Positions 9,264 through 18,428 of a DNA stretch of 64,000 bases are shown here, one piece after another. The first letter of the stretch is position 1, and the number at the start of each line of letters is the position of its first letter. Source of the stretch: Crotalaria pallida (lineage: Eukaryota > Streptophyta > Magnoliopsida > Fabales > Fabaceae). Location of the stretch: contig CM075651.1 of the NCBI GenBank assembly GCA_037953625.1, positions 154,334,001 to 154,398,000 on the forward strand, written 5' to 3'. The translations under genes were made by a program, and so were the position numbers. The notes under the pieces are model-generated. The model did not search any database. It was not told the DNA's origin and worked only from the letters and a program-made list of their open reading frames with translations.

Positions 9264-10307
9264 GTGAAAGAGATGGATAACCGGTCACAGGGAGAACGTG
9301 CTGAACCCAGCCACCACAGTGCGCTGGAATTAAGAAAAAACCCGAGCGGAGAACAAACACCTTCTCGTCAGAAGGACCTCAGGAAACGATTAAGCGAAGA
9401 AAGAAGACGGGCAGAGCAAGAGCGTTCGAGACAAGAGGAACCTTCTCATCATGAACAGGAGAAATCGCGACAGAGGCCCCCCACCAGAGGAGGAAGCCCT
9501 TCGCATTCCCGACATGAGAGTAAGGGGTCATCTGGCGGGTGCTCGCAGAGGAAAACAAGCGTGGAGACAGAGCTGACTCGTTTGAGTAAGCGGTTAGATG
9601 AGCATGACAAGTTGTTGAAAGAGTTGAGGAAAGGAACATCCCAATCAGGCGTTGGCAAAGGAAATGAGGTGGAGCTGGTTGAAGAACCTGAAGAAAAAGA
9701 CCACCCGTTTTCTGAAAGCATAATAGCTTTCCCCATGCCTGAAAATCTCAAAGCTCCAGCCAATGTAGATTCATATTTTGGGAACTCAGATCCACAAGAA
9801 CATATTGACAGTTTTCTGGTGGTAATGTCCTGTCAGGGGGCTAAAGATGCGTATAAGTGTCGCATTTTTCCCTTGACCCTGAAGAAAGCGGCGTTACGAT
9901 GGTATTCAAAGCTGGAACCCAACTCTATCAAATGTTGGAAGGATTTGGCAGCAAAGTTTCTGGGTCATTTCACCACCAGTAAGGCACAACCGAAATATGA
10001 ACATCACCTGTCTCAGATTAAGCAAGGAAAAGACGAATCACTAAGGGACTTCCTCACTCGATTCAATTCAGAATATTTGTCTACCAGTGACATTGAAACC
10101 TCTGTGGCACTTCACTTGCTGATGAGGGCTTTGAAACCTAGTGAATTTGCTGATCATTTGGTAATGCACAAGATTAGAACCATGGATGAAGTCATGAAAA
10201 GGGCAGAGAAGTACATCAATCTTGAGGAATATCAGAGGGCCCAGGATAATTACGTCCCTGGAGGATTTGGTAAGGAGAAGGAGGCTGGGAGAGGAGATTC
10301 AGGATAA
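9264..10307 (+). CDS. retrotransposon gag protein
   Basis: Intact ORF of 347 residues starting MKEMDNRSQGE. The first ~130 residues are charged, low-complexity and rich in Arg, Glu and Ser, with a likely coiled coil around 105-125 (LTRLSKRLDEHDKLLKELRK). Residues about 170-310 match the plant Retrotrans_gag domain: DPQEHIDSF, LTLKKAALRWYSKLEPNSI, W-DLAAKFLGHF, LSQIKQGKDESLRDFLTRFN, MRALKPSEF. The protein would form the virus-like particle that packages the element's RNA. It stops at GRGDSG without a CCHC zinc knuckle and without any protease, so it is shorter than gag of full gypsy elements. Given near-identical LTRs and an open frame, it may still be functional. Confidence 0.9.
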   Translation: MKEMDNRSQGERAEPSHHSALELRKNPSGEQTPSRQKDLRKRLSEERRRAEQERSRQEEPSHHEQEKSRQRPPTRGGSPSHSRHESKGSSGGCSQRKTSVETELTRLSKRLDEHDKLLKELRKGTSQSGVGKGNEVELVEEPEEKDHPFSESIIAFPMPENLKAPANVDSYFGNSDPQEHIDSFLVVMSCQGAKDAYKCRIFPLTLKKAALRWYSKLEPNSIKCWKDLAAKFLGHFTTSKAQPKYEHHLSQIKQGKDESLRDFLTRFNSEYLSTSDIETSVALHLLMRALKPSEFADHLVMHKIRTMDEVMKRAEKYINLEEYQRAQDNYVPGGFGKEKEAGRGDSG

Positions 10308-11606
10308 AAAATCCTTGGAATGCAGCTAGACTTCGAATATACTACAATTGAAAACCCCCTTCTGAGTGGATTGACAAGAGAAAGCAGTTTTTAGGATATT
10401 TCAATTCCAATAAGGCCTTTTGAGCCACTGTTGTCTTTAGTCAGTGTGAATGCTTTCTCGGTTATAAAGATTTGATGCTATAATAAACAAGAATTTCAGT
10501 TGGCATTTGTTGAGTTTTTTTTATCGCCATTAAACCGAACTAACGGTTTAGAAGTGCAATATAAAACATAGTTTACATAAACCGATTAAACGGTTTAACG
10601 TCGTTTAACTCCACAAAACCGGTTTAACGGTTTGGACTTGTGAGGAAACATCAGTCTAAACTCACAAAATCAACGCTCAAAAGTCCAACTTCAAGGGGAT
10701 TTTCCAATCCTATGGAAATTAATAAGACCAACTTAAGTACACCACCTATTTGGCTAGCCACCTTGTAGGGAGTGAAATGGGTAAGAGGATGTCCTAAAAA
10801 TCAATAAGAGACACCACCCATGTACTGATGGTAAGACTACTGTTAGACTTCTTTCGGAGTCTAATAAGGTTAAAAGGAATTTCCTTCGCTGGCTAGAAGA
10901 GAAATTACCAAATGTCTACCAAGTATGGGCACAAATTGAATACCAGACTTGAGCACGTTTAAATAAAGGCAATACTTTTTCATTCATAAAGAAGAGAAGA
11001 AAGTTCATTTCTGAGAAATAATGCTTGTATAAATCCAGAAAATTTGAATGACATGTACGTGGAGAAACCGGTATACCGAAAATACTGCAAATTATCCAAA
11101 TAAGGACACGTTTACCGGTTTAGCGGCAAGGTTCTTCAAGAACCCAAGTCCTTTCCCGTTTACCGGTATACCAGCTTTATGAGGCTTCAAAGAAAGTCGA
11201 AACCAATGTAAACCGGTTTACCGGTTTGTCCCTTTAATGCACAAGTATTGCAAAGCCCTATTTGAGGCCAATTAAATCGGTGTCAGATATTAAAACGATA
11301 GAAAATCGGCTTACCAAAAAATCAAGAGAGCGTAAAGATACCGCGTTAAACCGGTTAACCGGTTAACCGGAGTATCGGAGCATCTGTCTTAAATCCTTCA
11401 GTAATGCGAAAAGAGAAGAGGTTCATCAGGATCCAGCCTTTTTTGACGAACTTAAACCGGCAAGGAGGTATATTTAGAGGAATTACCGGTGTGATGATAT
11501 GAGGCTCAAACGCTTCACAAAACCGGTTAAGCTTCTAATTGAGCTACTTCTCATGAAAACAATAAAACCAAGGTTCATAATTATAAACCATGGTCTGGGG
11601 GGCAAC
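10308..11606 (+). other. non-coding internal region rich in AAACCGGTTT-like motifs
   Basis: No ORF of note. Motifs built on AAACCGGTTTA / TTTACCGG recur about a dozen times (for example near 10535, 10580, 10617, 11065, 11110, 11158, 11210, 11350, 11455, 11520). The same motifs occur in the LTRs. The region ends in the polypurine tract. Confidence 0.75.
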
Positions 11607-12262
11607 TGTTATGGACCGGATTTAGGAAAATACTTCATTAAACCGGTTTATCGGCTATAAAGGCCCCTTTAAGGGACTTGGACGTCATAAAACCGGTTTA
11701 CCGGATTTGGGGGTCTTATAAGGGCACATGCTCCTATTGAATCAGTTTCTCAACATAAAAGGCTCTTTAGTAGCCCAGTAACCCTTGAAACCGGATTACC
11801 GGTATAAGAGGCCCATTAGTGGCCCAAATCCTCTATTCCTCCAAATTGGTGGAGAAGAAGACTTCTCGTTGACTGACATAGGATTCCTTACCTCGCGAAA
11901 CCGGTATGACGGTTATTCAGAAGACAAAGCCATTAAGCCTGAATACCTTGGATTCCAATATCATGATGAGCATCAACTCTCCAATAAAGACCATTATCAT
12001 TTACCGTTAGCAGTAATTCGGCCGCCCCATTGATGAGGAAGGAAACCCAACGGTGAGGAAATCTGCTTATATAAACAAACAGAGGATAACCAGGTATGTA
12101 TCCTTCAATCTCACACAAACACACACACCACCCCCAAACTAAGAACGACAATAGAGCTGGTATCCTGGAAATCAGGATGCCTATCTGCAGTCTGAAAGCA
12201 AACCGTAGAATACTGGACACTTGACCGCTTAGTTCAAGTACCAGACGTTCTACAACAGAACA
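11607..12262 (+). repeat. 3' LTR of the TR-GAG element
   Basis: 656 bp, near-identical to the 5' LTR. It lacks about 10 bp around 11776 and one C of the run near 12133 relative to the 5' copy. The last bases CAGAACA adjoin the TSD TGTAG. Confidence 0.92.
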
Positions 12263-12686
12263 TGTAGTATTACTTGCATATACAATAACAATGTTTTTAC
12301 TACTTTTTTTTTTCATTAATTAGTCATATTTGTTAATTTGCATTTTGAATTCTAGATTTTTGACTGTAATCATTAACATGCATATTAACATTCACTGATA
12401 ATTAATCCCAAAAATAAAAAATTATATTGGCTAAACTTGCTATTCGATGATAAAAAGGTAAAAAAGACATTATTCATCTTAAATTTATGATAAAAGCACC
12501 ATAATGAAAATATGGATCCACTTGTGTTTGTCGAGTGGCTAGTATATATACAGTATAAAACAAAGCGAGTACATACTTAGCTCCAAACTTAGTCCCTATG
12601 AGAGCACGAATTCAGATAATTAGCTTGGCACTCTGGTTTAACCGAAACACATGTTATAACCTTCTAATTTCATTAAAATGAATTAT

Positions 12687-13420
12687 GGCTTGTTTATGGT
12701 TTTAGTCCCTATAAGTTGATCTCGTTTTGAATTTAGTCCTTAAATCTTTTTTTGACCTTGAATGATCCTTAAATCTTTTTAAATTTTGTTTTAGTCCTTA
12801 AATTTTTTTTTTTACCTTGAATGATCCTTAAATCTTTTTAAATTTTGTTTTTAGTCCTTCTGTTTGTCTTCTTCTGTCATCTGCTGACATGACAAACGGT
12901 GTGCCATGTCAGCCCTTATATTGACTGCCAACGATGCATATGATGTGGACCTCCCACTCATGTGAGCATGAACCGAGCATGAACCGAGCATTAACCGTGC
13001 ATGAGATATCGACCGAGTACGATGCAATTGGTAACAATATAGTTTGGTTCGTGCTCAGTTCATCGTGCTCGGTTTGTGCTCGGTCGATATCTCCCCTCGG
13101 TTTGGCAAGTCATGCTCGGTTCATGATCGGTTAATGCTTGGTTCCTGCTGGGTTCCTGCTCACATGAGTAGGAGGTCCACATCAGATGCATCGTTGGCAG
13201 TCAATGCAAGGGCTGACATGGCACACCGTTTGTCATGTCAGCAGATGACAGAAGAAAACAAACAGAATGACTAAAAACAAAATTTAAAAAGATTTAAGGA
13301 CCATTCAAGGTCAAAAAAAGATTTAAGGACTAAAAACAAAATTTAAAAAGATTTAAGGACCGTTTAAGGTCTAAATTCAAAATGAGGTCAACTTATAGAA
13401 ACCAAAACCATAATTAAGCC
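12687..13420. mobile_element. Mutator-like foldback element, 734 bp, 9-bp TSD
   Basis: The ends are GGCTTGTTTATGGTTTTAGT on the left and its diverged complement (AAACCATAATTAAGCC) on the right. The 9-bp duplication ATGAATTAT is perfect at 12678-12686 and 13421-13429. The arms pair along almost the whole length, down to a centre near 13040 with many short GAACCGAGCATG/CATGCTCGGTTC blocks. Two overlapping ORFs at 12934-13274 lie in the hairpin and are not credible genes. It begins with the same GGCTT as the 2043-2970 element. Confidence 0.9.
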
Positions 13421-13429
13421 ATGAATTAT

Positions 13430-13938
13430 TATTATTATCATCATCACTGAGGGAAGGTTTATTTCCGCCGTCAACCAATTGTTGCTTGGTGCTAAAATAA
13501 AGCTACACTTAGAAGCGTAGTGGGATACCAGTTGATAGAATAAATTATGGAGTAAAGCAAAAAAAGCCTGAGAAAATTTAAAGGTTGCTATTAAGTGTTA
13601 ACCACTTTCATCAATTTTGGATTTTACTAATAAGTTTGAAAAGGATGGTCGTTCGTACGGATACAAATCTAAGCAGTTGCAATGTAGAGGAAGAGGAATC
13701 TAGTTTTACAAGATACCTCCTTCCCAATTCGGAGACTTCCTATATGGAGTATTTTTTTTTTTTAAGTTAACTTATGATTCACATTTTCAATACAATTAAT
13801 TAAATTATTTTACTTTTTTAATGAATGTGAAATCTTTCAAAGAGACTTTATATTTAGGGACGGATGGAGGACATTCAACTAATTTCCTTAATAAGTGTGA
13901 AATTATGTTAATTTTTGCTTAAAAATGAGATCGGATTA
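13430..13938. other. intergenic with a Stowaway remnant
   Basis: Begins with an ATT/ATC microsatellite (13424-13444). A Stowaway-type right end, GGGACGGATGGAGG, sits at about 13857-13870, with a possible left end near 13709 (CTCCTTCCC). No gene. Confidence 0.4.
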
Positions 13939-14210
13939 CTCTCTTCGTTCAAATTTAACAGTCACTTTGGAAATTTTACGCAGATCAAGAAAGTTATTTA
14001 GTGATTCCATTTTCAAGAGAATTATTTGATACTTTTACCATAATATCCTCAAAGTACATTAATTATCACTCATTTCACATATTTCAACACATTAAATGCA
14101 AGGTTAAAGTTGGAAAAAATCAATTAATACACCCTCAAATTTTTAAAGTGACAAATAATTTGAAACAAGTTAAAAAGGCTAAAGTGATAGATAAAGTGGA
14201 ATGGAGGGAG
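13939..14210. mobile_element. Stowaway-like (Tc1/mariner) MITE
   Basis: 272 bp between CTCTCTTCGTTCAAATTTAA and ...GGAATGGAGGGAG, flanked by TA on both sides. A 70-codon ORF inside is not a gene. Confidence 0.75.
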
Positions 14211-14589
14211 TAATAACATTTTTAATCATAAAACATTAATTAATAAAAAATATTTATTTGTATGCACGAGCACGGAGGAAGTACTACTTTATTTAACAAA
14301 ACGTATGCACGGAGCGTCCAATACTTAATGTTTAGGACCATTATTGTAAAAGCAGAGAAGAAAAAAAAAACAAAAAAAACAAAATCTGATGAATTGGAGC
14401 AAACTTGGAACACCAGGTGGACATCAATTAGTATTTGAACCCATCCACAAAAGATGAATACAATATAACGACCCATTAATTTATAAGCGATTTTAGTGAT
14501 TTAATGGTTAAAAGGATGACATTTTCTTTTTGAATCCCGCCACCGAGTTTTTGTCCCCATTTCGATTTTTATTAGATTATTATGATTCT
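14211..14589. other. intergenic, AT-rich
   Basis: Contains an A-rich tract (14360-14385) and nothing else I can name. Confidence 0.4.
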
Positions 14590-15215
14590 GAGTGTTTTTC
14601 AACTTCCGACTCTTAATAATCGGAATAATTATTCCGATTTATATAAGTCGAAAACAAACTTATAGATTTATCCGACTTGCATACCAGTTGAAAATATATT
14701 TTTAATTTCCGACTACTATAAGTCGGAATAACCCACCGAAACAGTTTCTCAATTTCCTTACACATCAGATTTGAATAACCCACCGAAACAACCATAAGTT
14801 TCGAAAGCAGCATCTGCACCACTTGAAGCTGGTTGATTATTGCAGATCCACCAGCAACATGCCTCTGCTTCTGGAATAATCATCTAACAAGGTTTCCGAC
14901 TGATAGTAGTCGGAAATTAAAAATATATTTTTCATTGGTATAAGACGGAAAAGTTTATAAATTTGTTTTCGACTTGTAAAAATCGGAATAATTATTTCGA
15001 TTATTGAGAGTCGAAAGTTGAAATGTTGATTTTCCGACTGGCAATACTCAAAAAAAATTTTGACTCTTGAGAGTCGGAAATAGTATGTAGTTTAATTTTT
15101 CGACTTTCGAGAGTCAATTTTTTTTAACTCTTGAGAGTCGGAAATAGTATGTAGTTTAATTTTCCGACTCTCCAGAGTCAATTTTTTTTTACTCTTGAGA
15201 GTCAAAAATAGAAAC
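14590..15215. repeat. foldback array of CCGACT...AGTCGG palindromes
   Basis: Short palindromes such as TTCCGACTACTATAAGTCGG, CCGACTGATAGTAGTCGG and GACTCTTGAGAGTCGG follow one another. The left half (14596-14730) is mirrored by 14893-15020, making a larger foldback; the right end adds direct repeats (ACTCTTGAGAGTCGGAAATA occurs twice, near 15063 and 15127). This looks like the subterminal region of a DNA transposon; I could not find termini or a TSD. Confidence 0.7.
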
Positions 15216-15606
15216 ACATAAAAAAGTGTTTTAGTCCATAAAAATTTAAAATGGGATCAAAAGTCGTTTATAAGGGCCTAAAAGTAAAAGTCAAAAGGAT
15301 AAGGTAATGATAGTTACTGAAACTAAGTTAGAAAATCCAATTCCCTCCTTCTAATACAACATAAGCAGACCTATGACAATTTGCCACGGCAAATGCAAAC
15401 ATAATAATTTACCGTTAGGGTGTCCAAAATCAGTTCAAATTGAAAATCAAAATGAAAATCTCAAAATAGAAAGAAAATAAATAAATATTGAAATCGAATA
15501 GTTTCAGCTTTCAAAAATTATTTAATTATTTTTAAAATCAATTATATGTTTCTAATTTTATTTATAAGTCACATTTAAAAAAAGGTTATCGGCGTGTTTA
15601 TAAGTA
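15216..15606. other. intergenic, AT-rich
   Basis: No gene or clear element visible. Confidence 0.4.
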
Positions 15607-16161
15607 CTTCCTCCGATGCTATTTTTAAGATCCTTTTGGGGTTTTTATTTTGGTCCTATTTATAAGACCCCTTTTCAATTTTCAATAACATTTAATTACT
15701 TCTTTCCACTAACACTCATATAAAGTTAACACTTTTTAGAGTTCCAATAATAATTATAAGGGTAGTTTTGAAAAAATATACTCCCTCCGGTCCTATATAT
15801 AGGACATAGTTAACCATATTCCTCGGACCAAGAAAAGTAGTTAGTTTTATGAATTCTATGAGAATATATTGTAACATTACAATTTTACCCTCTCAACTTT
15901 TCTTGAAAAATTCACACTCATTAATGAACAACAAAAAACACATAAATAGTCAAAGCATTTAATAAGGGCAAAAAAGAGAAAAAGCAATAAATGATGCATA
16001 GAAAATATAAAATGTCTTATATATAGGACCAAAGCTTGCTTCTAGAATATGTCCTATATAGGACCGGAGGGAGTATCAAATTTTTACATTTACAATGTCA
16101 CTAACAGATTTATCCACAGTGAAGAATCCCAAAAGAGTCTTATAAATAGGACCGGAGGTAG
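15607..16161. mobile_element. Stowaway-like MITE interrupted by another
   Basis: The left end CTTCCTCCGATGCTATTTTT and right end TATAAATAGGACCGGAGGTAG are flanked by TA. The real element is about 260 bp; the remaining 293 bp is a second Stowaway inserted at 15781-16073. Confidence 0.75.
15781..16073. mobile_element. Stowaway-like MITE, nested
   Basis: Ends CTCCCTCCGGTCCTATATAT and TATAGGACCGGAGGGAG, TA duplicated at 15779-15780 and 16074-16075. The same family recurs at 43754-44048. Confidence 0.85.
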
Positions 16162-16404
16162 TAATTTATATTTTCTAGGGGCATTTAATTTTTTGTTTGA
16201 ATTACCCCTCTCTAAAAAGCAAGTAATATTAATTCCTCATAAAAACTAGTGAAGTACAAGTAAAAGAGGGTATACGTATAAAGTTGAATTTTATGTTTTT
16301 AATTAAAAAAAAAAATTGGTGAAAAATGGGGGTCAAACCCCATTTTAATTAATTAACTAACTTCAACTATTCACTTTGATTCCTTTCAAAAAACTATTCA
16401 CTTT

Positions 16405-16615
16405 TTTGGGTCTGTATTCCTTGCGAAACCACCGGTATCCCCAAGAGCACCCTTAATACCAGGAGCCCTTGAGACTAATCCGGAGCGAGCTGCGTGGCTG
16501 GCTCTCCCAGCGAGATGTTTTTAGTGGAAATCGAACCCGGGGCTACTAGCACCCGAGTCCCATTCCCAAGATTTCAGTTGGGGCCTTACACCAACTGAAC
16601 CAAGCCTCGTTGGTT
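16405..16615 (-). mobile_element. tRNA-derived SINE with 17-bp TSD
   Basis: Read on the minus strand it begins AACCAACGAGGCTTGGTTCA, with an A-box-like TGGTTCAGTTGGT and a B box GGGTTCGATTTCC, the RNA polymerase III promoter pair of tRNA-derived SINEs. The tail on that strand is A-rich. The 17-bp direct repeat AAAAAACTATTCACTTT flanks it exactly (16388-16404 and 16616-16632). Confidence 0.88.
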
Positions 16616-16632
16616 AAAAAACTATTCACTTT

Positions 16633-17438
16633 GATTGTGTTAATTTAGTTAATCATGACCTATATAATAAAAATCATATGAGTACTATTAGATTAGTTTT
16701 CAAAGTGTTTTTTAAAGTTGATTCAATCAATAATTAATACTAAATAATTTACTTTTCGTGAAATTATTGTTTACCTCTATGCATAGACAAGTCTAATTGT
16801 CCACAAATTTCTCTTTTGATGAAATATCACGTTTAAATACTTTTATTTCCTTTTTTTATTTTTAAGTTTTAATTTAGTTTTTTATTTTTAAAAAGAGTCA
16901 ATTTAGTCCTCTATATTTCTAATATTTATCAATTTCATCCCCCTGTCATAACAATATTAGATTTTTATCGGAATATACTGATTTATTTTGTCGAAAATTC
17001 CTTCTTCCGATCGCCGAAATCTACATTTTCTGGTCGATCTAATTTTTCAATGTGTTTGATACTTTGATTGGCAAAACGTCAATGTTGTTCCATTTTTTTT
17101 GGATAAAATTCCATCCATATTTTTGCCTTTTTATGTTAAAATTGTAAATTTTGGTGACAAAATGAAGATGTTGATTTGAAAAGAAAATTCCGATAAAATC
17201 GATATATTACGGTAAAACTCTAACACTGTCATGACGTAAATGATGAAATTAACATATTTTAGAAACATAAAGGACTAAATTTTATAATCTAAATTAACTA
17301 TTTTTAAATATAAATGACTAAATTAAAATCTAAAAAAAAATAAAGGGCCAAAAGAGTATTTAAGTCTAAATATTATAAATGGCACACGTGTGAAGTTAGA
17401 CTAATCTGAAATTTATACTACATACGTATAATCACATA
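16633..17438. other. intergenic, AT-rich
   Basis: Diverged inverted similarity exists between about 16850-16930 and 17260-17370 (...AATTTAGTCC.. and its complement), probably an old TIR element. No gene. Confidence 0.4.
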
Positions 17439-17651
17439 ATCCTTCCGTCCCTCGAAGAGGGTAAAATATGACTAAATTTTTTGTCTCAAACTATAGTTAA
17501 AATAATTAATAAAAAATTTAAATATTGTAAACTTTGAATTATGATTAGATTGGTTGATTCATGCAAAATGCATTAAATTGGTTGATGTGTCAGATAAACC
17601 ATTAAATACATATTTTTTAATTTTTTAACCATTCTCGTAGAATGAAGGGAG
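17439..17651. mobile_element. Stowaway-like MITE, decayed
   Basis: Left end ATCCTTCCGTCCCTCGAAGA, right end AGAATGAAGGGAG, each next to TA. Lower confidence because the ends have drifted. Confidence 0.55.
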
Positions 17652-18364
17652 TACATTTTTTTTTCTCCGTTTGTGTATTGTGCTAATTTCATTCTTACAA
17701 GCTTTGGTGAATATTACTCTCGTATATTACGAGGCAGTTGATATATGGGACTTCCAACACGTCACATGCCCCCTCCAACGAAGTTGATCGAATCATGTTA
17801 AGGTTTCATTTCAAAATAAATTGGCAATGAAAAAAGTAGATCAATAAGTATTTAAATCATACCATATATTATGAAGCAAATGATATGGGACTTCCAACAC
17901 GACCTTGAGGTATAATTCACATTGGTACTATTAACAACAGTTTTCCTCCTCATTCTGATCCACTAACGTATTCTTAAAGCCAATCATGTTTCCACGTTAA
18001 CATTCCAAGCTTTATATCCATAAAGGTTAATTGATATATTTTACAAAGTGAGAGAAATTATTATTTTTTTTAGGTGAGAGTTATTTTTTTTACTTTCATT
18101 TTACATTATTGCAAATGAGAAAATCCTTTGATGCTTAATTTCCAAATATGATAACTGAAAAATATGTTATTATGAAAAGGGATTTGTTTACGTTACTTTT
18201 AGAACAATATTTAAGATTCCAAAAATGCAAAGTTAATTTTAAAAGATTAAAAATGTTGATTTTAATAGATTAAACATATTGTTTTTTAGGTGGAATTTAC
18301 ATTTTTAAAAAATTAATGTATATCAATCCCCTTATAAAAATTCAAATTTTTTGGAATGTTTCAA
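17652..18364. other. intergenic, AT-rich
   Basis: A short direct repeat GATATGGGACTTCCAACACG-like occurs at about 17742 and 17882. No gene. Confidence 0.4.
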
Positions 18365-18428
18365 AATTCACATATATATATATATATATATATTTTTATA
18401 ATAAACGGGGCACAAGCCCAAGAGAAAA

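Larger units (their letters stand above)
8553..12262 (+). mobile_element. gag-only LTR retrotransposon (TR-GAG type), complete, TSD TGTAG
   Basis: A full 3.7-kb element: 5' LTR 8553-9219, PBS at 9221, one gag ORF, polypurine tract TGGTCTGGGGGGCAAC at 11591-11606, 3' LTR 11607-12262. The 5-bp duplication TGTAG flanks it (8548-8552 and 12263-12267). Protease, RT, RNase H and integrase are all missing; the 1.3 kb between gag and the PPT is non-coding. By eye the LTRs differ by only three substitutions, one gap of about 10 bp and a one-base gap, so insertion is recent. It must rely on another element's pol for movement. The structure fits the TR-GAG class of non-autonomous plant elements. Confidence 0.92.

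Noticed and set aside
12934..13274. Two plus-strand ORFs of 66 and 76 codons
   Set aside because: Both are inside the palindromic MULE at 12687-13420.
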